From contig JBJHCA010000006.1 in NCBI GenBank assembly GCA_050485785.1, positions 1 to 64,000 on the forward strand: 64,000 nt of DNA, in the 5' to 3' direction. Below the pieces are notes generated by a model. It was not told where the DNA came from, searched no databases, and saw only the letters and a program-made list of their open reading frames with translations. Source of the stretch: JBJHCA01 sp050485785. GTDB taxonomy: Bacteria > Bacteroidota > Bacteroidia > Chitinophagales > Saprospiraceae. The translations under genes were made by a program, and so were the position numbers. Shown piece by piece: positions 7,696-16,362 of this stretch. The number at the start of each line of letters is the position of its first letter. The first letter of the stretch is position 1.

Positions 7696-8304
7696 TTAAC
7701 GGGCTGCTTCGTATCTTTTACCTACTTCCTCCCAGTTTATTACATTAAAAAATGCATTAATATAGTCCGGGCGGCGGTTCTGATAATTCAGATAGTAAGC
7801 ATGTTCCCAAACGTCCAGAGCTAAAATTGGAGTGCCGCTACAATCTGTAACCACGTCCATCAATGGATTGTCTTGGTTAGGGGTTGAACAAACCTTCAGC
7901 TTGCCGTTATCAACACAGAGCCATGCCCAGCCCGAACCAAAACGGGTGGCAGCTGACTTGGCAAACTCATCCTTGAATTTTTCGAATGAACCAAAAGCTT
8001 CATTAATGGCAATGGCCAGGTCACCATCGGGCTTGCCAGTGCTGTTGGGGCCCATGATTTCCCAAAACAGGTTGTGGTTAAAGTATCCTCCGCCGTTGTT
8101 TCTAACTGCTGCGCTGTGTTCCGAAATATGCGCCAAAATTTCTTCTATGCCTTTACCTTCATGTTCAGTACCTTCAATTGCTGCATTTAGATTAGAAGTA
8201 TATGCCTGATGGTGCTTACCGTGGTGTATTTCCATGGTTCTCGAATCGATGTAAGGCTCAAGCGCATTGTAGGAATAAGGTAAATCGGGAAGTTTGAATG
8301 CCAT
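7696..8304 (-). CDS. sodA: superoxide dismutase, Fe/Mn family (Mn-type residues)
   Basis: This enzyme converts superoxide to oxygen and hydrogen peroxide in the cytoplasm. The 202-residue protein carries the family's ligand blocks: His27 in MEIHHGKHHQAY, the second His in NHNLFW, and Asp and His in DVWEHAYYLNYQNRRPDY. The STPNQDNPLM segment with Gln is the Mn-type pattern (E. coli SodA reads STANQDSPLM, the Fe enzyme SNAGTPL). Mn use or cambialism is therefore likely. I chose the ATG at 8304 because MAFKLPDLPYSYNALEPYI is the normal N-terminus; an ATG 27 bases upstream would add an atypical tail. A strong terminator follows, so the gene is monocistronic. Confidence 0.95.
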   Translation of the reverse strand: MAFKLPDLPYSYNALEPYIDSRTMEIHHGKHHQAYTSNLNAAIEGTEHEGKGIEEILAHISEHSAAVRNNGGGYFNHNLFWEIMGPNSTGKPDGDLAIAINEAFGSFEKFKDEFAKSAATRFGSGWAWLCVDNGKLKVCSTPNQDNPLMDVVTDCSGTPILALDVWEHAYYLNYQNRRPDYINAFFNVINWEEVGKRYEAAR

Positions 8305-8319
8305 ATTGTGTTGGTTTAT

Positions 8320-8334
8320 GCGATGTAACATCGC
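8320..8334. promoter_or_regulatory. 15-bp palindrome in the sodA leader
   Basis: GCGATGTAACATCGC is a perfect inverted repeat (6-bp arms, 3-base centre) starting 16 bases upstream of the sodA ATG. On the minus strand TACATTTA (8347-8340), a near match to the Bacteroidota -7 box, lies just before it, so the palindrome would fall at the transcript start. It could be an operator or an mRNA hairpin. Confidence 0.35.
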
Positions 8335-8379
8335 GATTTATAAATGTAATTTCGATATTTTAACAAGTGAAGGTTTAAT

Positions 8380-8387
8380 TAGTTTTG
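8380..8387 (+). promoter_or_regulatory. -7 promoter box TAGTTTTG
   Basis: A full match to TAnnTTTG placed 28 bases before the TTG start of the glycosyltransferase gene. No clear -33 TTG was seen at the usual distance. Confidence 0.4.
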
Positions 8388-8415
8388 CCCTACCGGACTA
8401 GTCAACACTTCAATT

Positions 8416-9570
8416 TTGGATAGCGTAAAAACTGCAGAAAACAAGCTGAAAATTGCCCTGATTGAGAGCTATTACACAGGAAGCCACCGGCGTTGGGCAG
8501 ATGGTGTTTGCCGCCATTCAGGACATCATATCAGTATATTGACAATGCCGGGTCGTCATTGGAAATGGCGAATGGAAGGCAGTGCCGTAACAATGGCCAG
8601 GCGAATACAGGCACAAAGTGAACACTGGGATGCATTATTGATATCAGGTTTGTTTAATGTAGCTTCTTTTCGTGGCCTGCTGCGCAAACCGTTTACTGAG
8701 TGCCCTGTGGGACTGTATTTTCACGAAAATCAACTCACATACCCCTGGAGTTTGACTGACCCCGATCCCGGAATGCAGCGCGATCACCATTACATGTTTA
8801 TCAATTATACTTCAGCACTTGCTGCAGATGCCGTTTACTTCAATTCACAATATCATCTGCGGTCATTTATTGATGCACTGCCAGGCTTTCTGGGTCGATT
8901 TCCCGACCACATTCATTTGGATACTATTGAACAGATAGAAGCCAAAAGCACCGTAATGCTGCCGGGAATTGATTGGCCGGCACATGATACCTCCGGTGTC
9001 ATTCAACGACATGAACAACCTGTAATCCTGTGGAATCATCGCTGGGAATACGATAAAAACCCGGAGTTGTTTTTCAACACCCTGTTCAGACTCAGCCACG
9101 AGGGCATTCCATTCAGGCTTATAGTAGCCGGTGAGCAAACATCGCAGTATCCGGCTATCTTTGACGAGGCCCGCAACAAACTGATATCCCACATCATCCA
9201 CTTCGGTTACATCCCCGGCAAAACGCAATATGAAACTTGGCTCAGACAGGCTGACATTATTGCGGTAACGGCTATTCAGGACTTTTTCGGACTGAGTGTG
9301 AATGAGGCCATAGCAGCCGGGTGTATTCCTCTTTTACCCAACCGGCTTGCCTATCCTGAACATGTTTCGGCCAGTGAATATCCCCAGCTGTTTTATACCG
9401 AAGATGAAGAATTTTATCCGGCACTGAAAAACCTCTTGTCATCCTGCCGCCAGATCGACCGAAAACCTTTGCAGGCGAGTGTGCAGCGTTATTCGTGGCC
9501 TATGCTGACCCCCATGTATCAGCAGGCACTGGAAAGGCTTGGTCGGCAAAAAACAATACCTCCATGTTGA
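8416..9570 (+). CDS. DUF3524 / tRNA-queuosine alpha-mannosyltransferase-like glycosyltransferase
   Basis: A 384-residue GT4-type glycosyltransferase with the DUF3524 N-terminal domain. Diagnostic blocks are ESYYTGSHRRWADG (17-30), MPGRHWKWRMEG, LLISGLFNVASFRGLL and YFHENQLTYPW, followed by a second Rossmann half with ILWNHRWEYDKNPELFF and the nucleotide-sugar site FFGLSVNEAIAAGCIPLLP. Animal members (GTDC1/QTMAN) mannosylate queuosine in tRNA-Asp, and bacterial homologues are inferred to act on tRNA queuosine. Translation starts at a TTG, since no ATG precedes the conserved ESYYTG block. The gene stands alone, divergent from sodA. The substrate in this organism is unproven. Confidence 0.8.
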   Translation: MDSVKTAENKLKIALIESYYTGSHRRWADGVCRHSGHHISILTMPGRHWKWRMEGSAVTMARRIQAQSEHWDALLISGLFNVASFRGLLRKPFTECPVGLYFHENQLTYPWSLTDPDPGMQRDHHYMFINYTSALAADAVYFNSQYHLRSFIDALPGFLGRFPDHIHLDTIEQIEAKSTVMLPGIDWPAHDTSGVIQRHEQPVILWNHRWEYDKNPELFFNTLFRLSHEGIPFRLIVAGEQTSQYPAIFDEARNKLISHIIHFGYIPGKTQYETWLRQADIIAVTAIQDFFGLSVNEAIAAGCIPLLPNRLAYPEHVSASEYPQLFYTEDEEFYPALKNLLSSCRQIDRKPLQASVQRYSWPMLTPMYQQALERLGRQKTIPPC

Positions 9571-9612
9571 GGGTTATAACTGATTAATCTCTTCAAATTG
9601 TAAAACACAAAT

Positions 9613-10029
9613 ATGTATCCAGCAGAATTAGTAGCTCCCATGAGCAAAGAGCTCAATGATCACGGTTTCGAATCGCTAACCACAGCCGATGCTGTTGATC
9701 AGGTCATGCAAAACAACCCCAATACCGTGCTGTTGGTGGTCAATTCAGTATGCGGATGTGCCGCGGGAAGTGCCCGGCCCGGCGTTGTAGCTTCCCTGCA
9801 AAACCAGGAAAGCAAGCCTGAAAAGCTGGTGACCGTTTTTGCCGGTGTAGACCGTGAAGCCACCGACAAAGCCCGTGAATACATGGTACCCTATCCGCCA
9901 AGTTCACCTTCAGTGGCCTTGTTCAAAAACGGAAAACTGGTCCATTTCCTTGAGCGGCACCACATTGAACGGGCAACCGCAGAAATGATCAGCCAAAACC
10001 TCAAAGCCGCTTACGACCACTATTGCTAA
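9613..10029 (+). CDS. bacilliredoxin, BrxA/BrxB (YphP) family
   Basis: A 138-residue thioredoxin-fold protein of the DUF1094/BrxA-BrxB family with the CGC redox motif at 47-49 in NSVCGCAAGSARPG. Conserved blocks TVFAGVDREATDKAREY and PPSSPSVALFKNGKLVHFLERHHIE follow. Bacilliredoxins remove bacillithiol from S-bacillithiolated proteins. This agrees with a bshA gene at 46994, which starts bacillithiol synthesis. The gene has its own strong terminator. The exact paralogue (A or B) cannot be decided from sequence. Confidence 0.9.
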   Translation: MYPAELVAPMSKELNDHGFESLTTADAVDQVMQNNPNTVLLVVNSVCGCAAGSARPGVVASLQNQESKPEKLVTVFAGVDREATDKAREYMVPYPPSSPSVALFKNGKLVHFLERHHIERATAEMISQNLKAAYDHYC

Positions 10030-10056
10030 ACTATTTAACCCTTGTATATTGTTTAC

Positions 10057-10092
10057 AAGCCCTGGCGGAAAACTCCGGCAGGGTTTGTTTTT
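10057..10092 (+). terminator. rho-independent terminator after the bacilliredoxin gene
   Basis: AAGCCCTGGCGGA (10057-10069) pairs with TCCGGCAGGGTTT (10074-10086) with one mismatch and one wobble, over a 4-base loop, and is followed by GTTTTTT. Confidence 0.85.
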
Positions 10093-10189
10093 TCATCATC
10101 ACTGTTGGCTCCGATGGTAAACAGGCCAATTGCTTTTGCCGTTATGGAAACAATACTTACTGCAACCTGAATCTGAACTCAACTTTACG

Positions 10190-11920
10190 ATGCTGCTAAG
10201 GATACTCATTGCTCTTTTCCTCTTCAGTTACTTCAGTTTTTCTTTTCACCGTCCGGTATGGCTGCTGGATGAATACCCGCAAGACTATTTCCGCAAACCC
10301 GTAAATCACACCATGACCCTTTCAGGCACTTTTGGTGAGTTGCGGGCCAATCACTTCCATGCAGGCATTGACATCCGGCCTTCAGTACAGGGTCGCGAAG
10401 GGGACCCCATTGTGGCCTCTGCCGACGGGTTTGTAAGCCGCGTTCGGGTAGCACCTTCGGGATATGGTCATGCCATTTATATTGACCACCCCAATGGTTA
10501 CACCACTGTATATGCCCACGTTGAGAACTTCTACCCCGAACTGGAGCAATGGATAAGGGCACAGCAGTACGCTCAGAAAAAGTTTGATGTTGACTTATAC
10601 CCCGAACCCGGGCGGTTTAGGGTTACCCGTGGCAGCCGGATAGCTACCATGGGTAACAGAGGAAGCTCTTCAGCACCGCATCTCCATTTTGAGATCAGGC
10701 ATACCTCTTCCCAGGTTCCCATCAATCCGCTGTTGTTTGGTATACATGTACCGGACAACCGCGCACCGGAGCTACGGTTAATCAGGATTTATCATCTCAA
10801 TCCGGAACATGAGCAGATCAGCGCAGAAACGCGAAATATAGTTCAGCGTGGCGGTCGATACATCATTGAGCCCGAGACATTACATGTGGGAGCCTGGAGG
10901 GTAGGGCTTGGCCTGAGTGCCATTGACCGGCTCGACGGGGCACCTATTCAGAACGGCATTTACAGCCTGAGTATGTGGGTGGATGACACGCTCATGTACA
11001 ACTTTACCATGGACGAAATTGGCTTTGATGAAACGCGCTATCTAAATGCTCATCTCGACTATGGAGAACAGGTTGCCCATCGCCGGTTTTTTCACAAGGC
11101 ATACAGAATGCCCGGAAACTTTGCCGGTATCTACAATTTGTGCAAGGATGACGGGGTGATTGCATTGTATGAAGGCCGTTCGAGGCAAATCAGGATTGAA
11201 GCCGGGGATTTTGCCGGCAATAAATCCTCAGTGCAGTTCTACCTCAGAAGGGCAGCGGTATCTGAGCCCCCAGTGCAGTCGTACCGCTACACATGGCCAT
11301 TGAATGAAGGCATGGAGATCAGGACCCGGGAGTTAAGACTGGATTTTGATGCCTTCAGGTTTTACGAACACCCGCGTTTGACTGTAGAAACTCACCGGAC
11401 GACCCCGCTGGGCAATGAATTCAGGATTGGAGAATACACCACGCCTGTACACGAGTTTTTCAGGATAGGACTGCGGCCTGCTTCAGTAGTGCCATACAAT
11501 GACGAAAAGCTGGTGGTGATACACAGAAGAACGCCGAATGGGCGTGAAGTATCGCTGGGTGGCCGGTACGACGGAAGCCGGGTAAACGCTACGGCCAGAG
11601 AATTGGGTTATTTCAGGCTGGAGCTCGACAATACCCCGCCCACAATACGGCCCGTGAATTTCAGCCAGAATATGCGGCAGCAGTCGCGCATGTCATGGAA
11701 TATTACCGATAATTACCCCACAGGGCCGGGTGTGGCGGCATTCAGCCATTACGAAGCCCGGATCAACGGCGAATGGGTACTGCTGCAGTATGATGCCAAG
11801 AACAATTTGTTTTTCCACGATTTTGAAACCCCTCCGGATGGTAAAACCCACACGGTTCATTTAGAAGTAATTGACATAGCTGGGAATAAAGCGACTTTTA
11901 AAGGAGAGTTTGTGCGTTGA
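10190..11920 (+). CDS. secreted M23 family metallopeptidase (LytM domain)
   Basis: A peptidoglycan endopeptidase or endopeptidase-like protein. From the ATG at 10190 the 576-residue protein begins with a signal peptide (MLLRILIALFLFSYF). The LytM domain follows at about 45-190, with the zinc ligands in HFHAGID (His, Asp) and HLHFEIR, plus the YAHV block, so the catalytic set looks complete. The rest (about 200-576) is beta-rich, with a repeat-like segment near the end (FRLELDNTPPTIRPV, VIDIAGNKATFKGEF) typical of large Bacteroidota M23 proteins. A TTG 60 bases upstream would add a hydrophilic tail before the signal peptide, so it was not chosen. It is monocistronic by position. Confidence 0.85.
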   Translation: MLLRILIALFLFSYFSFSFHRPVWLLDEYPQDYFRKPVNHTMTLSGTFGELRANHFHAGIDIRPSVQGREGDPIVASADGFVSRVRVAPSGYGHAIYIDHPNGYTTVYAHVENFYPELEQWIRAQQYAQKKFDVDLYPEPGRFRVTRGSRIATMGNRGSSSAPHLHFEIRHTSSQVPINPLLFGIHVPDNRAPELRLIRIYHLNPEHEQISAETRNIVQRGGRYIIEPETLHVGAWRVGLGLSAIDRLDGAPIQNGIYSLSMWVDDTLMYNFTMDEIGFDETRYLNAHLDYGEQVAHRRFFHKAYRMPGNFAGIYNLCKDDGVIALYEGRSRQIRIEAGDFAGNKSSVQFYLRRAAVSEPPVQSYRYTWPLNEGMEIRTRELRLDFDAFRFYEHPRLTVETHRTTPLGNEFRIGEYTTPVHEFFRIGLRPASVVPYNDEKLVVIHRRTPNGREVSLGGRYDGSRVNATARELGYFRLELDNTPPTIRPVNFSQNMRQQSRMSWNITDNYPTGPGVAAFSHYEARINGEWVLLQYDAKNNLFFHDFETPPDGKTHTVHLEVIDIAGNKATFKGEFVR

Positions 11921-12579
11921 TAAGTTGGGCGTTTTACTTCCTTCTTTAAATATTTACAGTCCATTGTAGACTTATTTCAGAATATGGCTAGGGTTTCTAC
12001 ATTCTTTGGTAAGTGAGTTGCTCAGATGTTGTTGTCAAACGCACCCATTTTCTTTTTGAATAAAGAAATCTCCGTATTAGCAGCTTTGGCGTAAAGAAAT
12101 GGCAGAAATAGCAGAAAACAGAGCCGGCGCTGTTTGAGCTCGAAGAGCGAGTTTGGCGGCTCCCTGCTATTTATGACATTTTAGCCAAAGCTGCTAATGC
12201 GGCGGGGTTTTTGGTTGCTTTTTGACCTGCAGCAAAAAGTAACGAAAGCGGACGATGAAATGAAGTGATTAAGCCAGCAAATCAACAACAAGAAAAAGAG
12301 CAGTACCTTAGTCTGCTTAAAGAGCACATCGAAAACTTCTCTGCGCAGCACCATACCCCTCCCAATGCAGTGATGCAAGCCTACTAAGTAAAACTCCCCG
12401 CACAAATGAAATTCAAAGCCAATGCTACAAAGTAATATGAACCTATTGAGACTAAGTTAATCGAAAAAAACAGCAATCGTACATTAAAACCACCACATTA
12501 AAAAGCTGTAAACTGAGATTATAGCATCCTGACTCAACAAAACTTCAGGTATAGCATTTACTATATAAAAACAAATATA
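11921..12579. other. 659-bp gap with a long palindrome and no convincing gene
   Basis: Between the M23 gene and bcp. It contains the 12076-12198 palindrome and, after it, a stretch (12199-12400) whose minus-strand translation (for example SAFVTFCCRSKSNQK) I know as recurrent non-coding sequence in Bacteroidota, probably part of the same repeat. The last 170 bases are A/T-rich leader for bcp with nothing else recognised. Confidence 0.6.
12076..12198. repeat. long imperfect palindrome, MITE/REP-like
   Basis: The outer arms ATTAGCAGCTTTGGC (12076-12090) and GCCAAAGCTGCTAAT (12184-12198) are exact inverted copies. Pairing continues inward through TAAA, AAATAGCAG and GAGCCG blocks with small bulges to a centre near 12140, so about 120 bases could fold into one hairpin. 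There is no gene inside. Confidence 0.7.
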
Positions 12580-13041
12580 ATGACAACGCTAAAACCCGGC
12601 GATAAAGCACCCGATTTCAAAGGAACTATTCAGGATGGTAGTGAAGTAAGTCTGGAAAATTTTCAGGGAAAAAAATTGGTATTATATTTTTATCCAAAAG
12701 ACGATACCCCGGGATGTACGGCCGAAGCTTGCAGCCTGCGCGATGGCTACGAAAGCCTGGAAAAGCACGGCTTTAAGGTGTTGGGTGTGAGCCCCGACAA
12801 GGCCGCTAAACACGGAAAATTCATTGCTAAATACAAGCTTCCCTTTGATTTGCTGGCCGACGAAGACCACTCTGTGATGAATGCCTATGGCGTGTGGGGT
12901 CCCAAAAAATTTATGGGCAGGACGTATGATGGCGTACACCGCATTACCTTTGTTATTGATGAAAACGGAACCATAGAACATGTCATTGATAAGGTAAAAA
13001 CAAAGGAACACGCCAGGCAGATACTGGAAAGTTATGCGTAA
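12580..13041 (+). CDS. bcp: thiol peroxidase, BCP/PrxQ type peroxiredoxin
   Basis: This enzyme reduces hydrogen peroxide and organic hydroperoxides using a thioredoxin-like reductant in the cytoplasm. The 153-residue protein has the family length. Its active-site block DDTPGCTAEAC holds the peroxidatic Cys46 and, five residues later, the resolving Cys51, the classic atypical 2-Cys PrxQ pattern. The conserved GVSPD, LPFDLLAD, GVWGPKKFMGR and RITFVIDENG blocks are present. The stop overlaps the start of the DUF1684 gene by 8 bases, so the two are probably translated together. Confidence 0.95.
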   Translation: MTTLKPGDKAPDFKGTIQDGSEVSLENFQGKKLVLYFYPKDDTPGCTAEACSLRDGYESLEKHGFKVLGVSPDKAAKHGKFIAKYKLPFDLLADEDHSVMNAYGVWGPKKFMGRTYDGVHRITFVIDENGTIEHVIDKVKTKEHARQILESYA

Positions 13042-14014
13042 GCAACATACACTTCTACGTGCCGAATCACGTGCAAAAATCATATATGATGCAACACGAT
13101 TGTTTATTCAGTTACGATTGCTGATTGTAATGTTATCATGTTTTTGGGGTGCCGGTATTAGCAGCCAAATAAACGCTTTCCAAATGACAGATGATCAATC
13201 CTATGCTCAGGAAATTGCCTCCTGGGATTCTCTTCGCCTGGCCAACCTAAAAAGCCCGGAGGGTTGGTTGAATCTGGCCGGATTGTTCTGGCTTCAACCA
13301 GGTGTGAACAGTCTGGGGGCTGCAGCCGATAATGACATCGTATTCCTAAGAGGGCCGGCAAACTGGGGCGTGATGAACATAAACCAACAAGAGGTCAGAT
13401 TTATACCGGCTGAAGGTTTACATGTCAGCACAAACGGGCAGGCAGTAGAACACGAACTCCTCATTTTTAGTCCGGAGATGCAACCCACACCACTCATAGT
13501 GGATTCGATGGCCGTGACGATCATCAGCAGAGGAGGAAGAATTGGTATCAGGCTCAGGGATTACAAGCACCCCCGCATTGAAAAACTGGATAAAATTGAC
13601 CGCTTCGAACCGCAATTGAGATGGAAGATCGAAGCCAAATACCTGAATTTGGATAAGGAAATATTGATATCGGTACCGGATGTGCTTGGGGATGTTCACC
13701 AGGAAGTAATCCGGGGTATACTGGAATTTACCTTGGACGGTACTCAACATCGATTTTATCCCATAACTTCCGGCTCAAGGTTGTTCATCATCTTTGCAGA
13801 TGAGACCAACGGCATTGAAACCTATGGTGCCGGCCGCTTCCTTTATACTGAGTTGCCGGATGATAACAATAGGGTCATTCTGGACTTTAACAAAGCATAC
13901 AACCCCCCATGTGCTTTCAGTCCTTACGCCACCTGTCCGCTCCCACCTCAGGAGAACAAACTGCCAATAAGCATCACCGCAGGCGAAAAACGCATAACAA
14001 CCGATTTGGAATAG
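13034..14014 (+). CDS. DUF1684 domain protein, probably exported
   Basis: A 326-residue protein with the DUF1684 hallmark C-terminus (FNKAYNPPCAFSPYATCPLPP) and the N-terminal block GWLNLAGLFWLQPG. The function of the family is unknown. The ATG at 13034 overlaps bcp and gives a 30-residue lead before a hydrophobic segment (LLIVMLSCFWGAGIS). An ATG at 13130 would instead put a short signal-like sequence at the start, so the true start is uncertain. The overlap with bcp suggests an operon and perhaps a link to oxidative stress, which is inference. A strong hairpin terminator follows. Confidence 0.85.
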   Translation: MRKQHTLLRAESRAKIIYDATRLFIQLRLLIVMLSCFWGAGISSQINAFQMTDDQSYAQEIASWDSLRLANLKSPEGWLNLAGLFWLQPGVNSLGAAADNDIVFLRGPANWGVMNINQQEVRFIPAEGLHVSTNGQAVEHELLIFSPEMQPTPLIVDSMAVTIISRGGRIGIRLRDYKHPRIEKLDKIDRFEPQLRWKIEAKYLNLDKEILISVPDVLGDVHQEVIRGILEFTLDGTQHRFYPITSGSRLFIIFADETNGIETYGAGRFLYTELPDDNNRVILDFNKAYNPPCAFSPYATCPLPPQENKLPISITAGEKRITTDLE

Positions 14015-14037
14015 ACATTGGGATGCCTTTAAAACAC

Positions 14038-14069
14038 AAAAGCCGGCAAACGAAAGTTTGCCGGCTTTT
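14038..14069. terminator. bidirectional hairpin terminator
   Basis: AAAAGCCGGCAAAC and GTTTGCCGGCTTTT form a perfect 14-bp stem around a GAAA loop, with A and T tracts on both sides. It lies between the convergent DUF1684 and lipocalin-like genes and can serve both. Confidence 0.9.
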
Positions 14070-14088
14070 GAAACAGTTTAAAAACTGC

Positions 14089-14520
14089 CTACATTCTTTG
14101 AGCGGTAATTCTCACATCTGCTAATTCACCATCGTCATCTAAGTCAACCATTCCAGACATTGTCAACGTATTGTTTACGATTTCCAGATCCATGGTTTCA
14201 CCCATCAGCTCAATAGAGCTTCCATCTTCACTGATAGCATACACCAATGGAAAATCGAACTCAAAATCTCCAAATTCCGATTCACTGACAATGCTCCATG
14301 TTCCGGAACCGGTGGTTCCTTCGTAAGCATTAAACGTCAGCGTAAATTCGGTGTATTCATCGCCCATGAGCTCTTCACCGTCTTCCGTGTAAGAGGTAAC
14401 ATTCCAGGTACCAACTATCTCTTCTTTCACCTGGTCCTGATCTTTTTTACAGGCCGAAAATGTCATTAAAAAACCCGCCATGAGCAGGCTTGTGAATAAA
14501 AATGAATTCCTGATCAACAT
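14089..14520 (-). CDS. lipocalin-like lipoprotein
   Basis: A 143-residue exported lipoprotein. A signal peptide ends in the lipobox FSAC (Cys at 24) followed by KKDQDQ. The mature part starts with IVGTWNVTSYTEDGEEL, the entry motif of lipocalin-like domains frequent in Bacteroidota, and continues as beta-rich acidic sequence ending in DVRITAQRM. The ligand is unknown. It is monocistronic, ending at the bidirectional terminator. TATCTTCG about 50 bases upstream is a near -7 box. Confidence 0.75.
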   Translation of the reverse strand: MLIRNSFLFTSLLMAGFLMTFSACKKDQDQVKEEIVGTWNVTSYTEDGEELMGDEYTEFTLTFNAYEGTTGSGTWSIVSESEFGDFEFDFPLVYAISEDGSSIELMGETMDLEIVNNTLTMSGMVDLDDDGELADVRITAQRM

Positions 14521-14857
14521 AAAACAAAAATTTGCGGCACTTCCTGGCCGGTTAAAAGTTGGCGAAGATATAAATTTTACACTGAATTTTTAGCATCACT
14601 TAATGATTATTATGCCAAATCTTGTCAGCGTTTGCTATCTAATATGGTTTATACAGGGATCAATATGCTATATGCATGGACAATACGGCAGTGCAAATCA
14701 GTCTCTTACACCTTGCCAACCACGAATCCTAAACATGCCCCGCAGGTTTCAGGCTTCGTCGTTATAAGCGTGAAACTTCACCCTCAAAAAAGAGCTATCT
14801 CAAAAGAAACATCACCTCCCGCCAATAGAGGTTTTTCCGTATAGTCTAACCTAATCC
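14521..14857. other. 337-bp intergenic region, no gene recognised
   Basis: It lies upstream of the lipocalin-like gene and downstream of the amine oxidase gene. I see only a possible promoter for the former and, at 14788-14799 on the minus strand, a one-mismatch copy of the recurring GATAnCTCTTTG motif. A 70-codon plus-strand frame (14632-14844) has no protein-like features. Confidence 0.5.
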
Positions 14858-16246
14858 CTATCCGGCAATGAGTTCAGCCGCATCCTCACCCGAAGTCAGT
14901 GCACCTTCCATAAAACCCTGCCACTCGGCAATATGCTCTCCGGCAAAAAATATCCGGTTATCGGGTTTGGCCAACTCCGGCAACACATCAAACCACTGAT
15001 TGGGCTTATACAGCGCATAGGCTCCCTGGCTGTAAGGGTCATCGCCCCAGTAATAACTCACTTGCTTCACAAAATGAGGCATTACATCCCCAAAGCCTGC
15101 CTGCAGCGCTTCAGACCATTGTCGCTTTTTATAGTCATCATTTTGCCTGAATACCACATCTGCCTTATCGCCGGTAATGTATGACATCAATACACCGTGT
15201 TCGCTTTGCTGATGCTGGGTGCCATGGTAAAAGTAATGCGGCAATACATCAGTGATCATGGCAAAATCCTCTTCATGCCAAAATCTCCTGTTGAACTGGA
15301 TTGCATTCTTCCCGATCCTGGAATATTGAAGTGACTTCAGCGCCAGAGTTCGCTCAGGTGAAAAAGCCGGATTCCATTCTATTTTTTGCATGGCATAGGT
15401 GGGAATGGCACATACCAGATAATCGCCGATAAAGCGGTCTCCCTTTCGCGTTACTATCTCTACACCACCTGGTGTCTGTTTTACGCCGGCCACAGGTTGA
15501 TTCAGGTGTATATGATCTGACCCGACAGCAGCGGCCAGAGATTGAATAATGCGGGTGTTGCCACCAACAATCTTATAATCCATTTCGTGGTATTCGCTGC
15601 TTTCTGCGTGCTCTGCCATGGCTGCAAAAGCAGACACGTGCCTGATCGATTCGCCAAAATCAGTACTGTCCGCCAGCTCCAGTATTCTCAGATCACGATC
15701 GGTAATTCCCTTCTCTTTCAAATAGCGCCACCAGTCAAATCTATCCATGGCTCTGTGCTCAGCCTCATCCATGTCCAGGTAGGCCGCCTTCAATGATTCA
15801 AAAACCGTCTCCCATTGCGTGTCAAACGACCATGAATCCGCATCGGAATATTCACCTTCGTACAAAAGATGCTCATAGAATCGGTTATCCCGAAGCTCAA
15901 GGCCAAACTGCCGGCAACGCGCAATCAGGCGCTCATGGGAAGCACCTACCCATTCTGCACCCAGTTCCACCACCAGATTTTCACCGGCATCCATGGTGTG
16001 TGAAAAAATCCGGCCGCCTAGCCGGTTTCGGGCTTCAATTACCGTAACCTCAGCACCCAGTTCCTTTAGTCTGTTTGCACAACCAAGACCGGCAATGCCG
16101 GCTCCCATTACCAGTACACGGGGCTGCATCCGCTTTCTGATTCCCAAATGCAGAGGGCTAGGACTCAACAGCATGGTTCCGGCAGCCAAAAGGCCCGACT
16201 GCCGCAGAAATTCTCTTCGTTTCATTGTTTTCATAGGGGATATCAT
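14858..16246 (-). CDS. FAD-dependent amine oxidase, Tat-type signal
   Basis: A flavin monoamine oxidase family enzyme (462 residues) that oxidises amines to aldehydes, ammonia and hydrogen peroxide. The N-terminus KRREFLRQSGLLAAG resembles a twin-arginine signal, suggesting export of the folded flavoprotein. The FAD motif GAGIAGLGCANRL starts near residue 48, EARNRLGGR follows, and the C-terminal FAD block reads RIFFAGEHIAEWQGFMEGA. Several Met codons (1, 5, 8) precede the arginines, so the start is uncertain by up to 21 bases. The gene is divergent from a lipoprotein gene with an exact 18-bp inverted repeat between them. The substrate is unknown. Confidence 0.88.
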   Translation of the reverse strand: MISPMKTMKRREFLRQSGLLAAGTMLLSPSPLHLGIRKRMQPRVLVMGAGIAGLGCANRLKELGAEVTVIEARNRLGGRIFSHTMDAGENLVVELGAEWVGASHERLIARCRQFGLELRDNRFYEHLLYEGEYSDADSWSFDTQWETVFESLKAAYLDMDEAEHRAMDRFDWWRYLKEKGITDRDLRILELADSTDFGESIRHVSAFAAMAEHAESSEYHEMDYKIVGGNTRIIQSLAAAVGSDHIHLNQPVAGVKQTPGGVEIVTRKGDRFIGDYLVCAIPTYAMQKIEWNPAFSPERTLALKSLQYSRIGKNAIQFNRRFWHEEDFAMITDVLPHYFYHGTQHQQSEHGVLMSYITGDKADVVFRQNDDYKKRQWSEALQAGFGDVMPHFVKQVSYYWGDDPYSQGAYALYKPNQWFDVLPELAKPDNRIFFAGEHIAEWQGFMEGALTSGEDAAELIAG

Positions 16247-16252
16247 TTTGTG

Positions 16253-16270
16253 GGGTATAAAATTATGCCT
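16253..16270 (-). promoter_or_regulatory. 18-bp inverted repeat, left copy (amine oxidase side)
   Basis: Read toward the amine oxidase gene it is AGGCATAATTTTATACCC, ending 6 bases before the first ATG. It is the exact reverse complement arrangement of 16363-16380. The inner TAATTTTA resembles a -7 box. Confidence 0.6.
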
Positions 16271-16362
16271 CCTTAAACTTGCTGCAAATTACATGATGCC
16301 GTTCACTCATTTGTCGATTATTTCTCTCTTTTTTAACACCATGCGCACTTTTATCATTGGAT

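Noticed and set aside
12181..12405. Minus-strand 74-codon frame
   Set aside because: It lies in repeat-like sequence beside the long palindrome; no start signal and a composition typical of non-coding repeats.
14632..14844. Plus-strand 70-codon frame
   Set aside because: No ribosome-binding context, no conserved pattern, random-looking composition.
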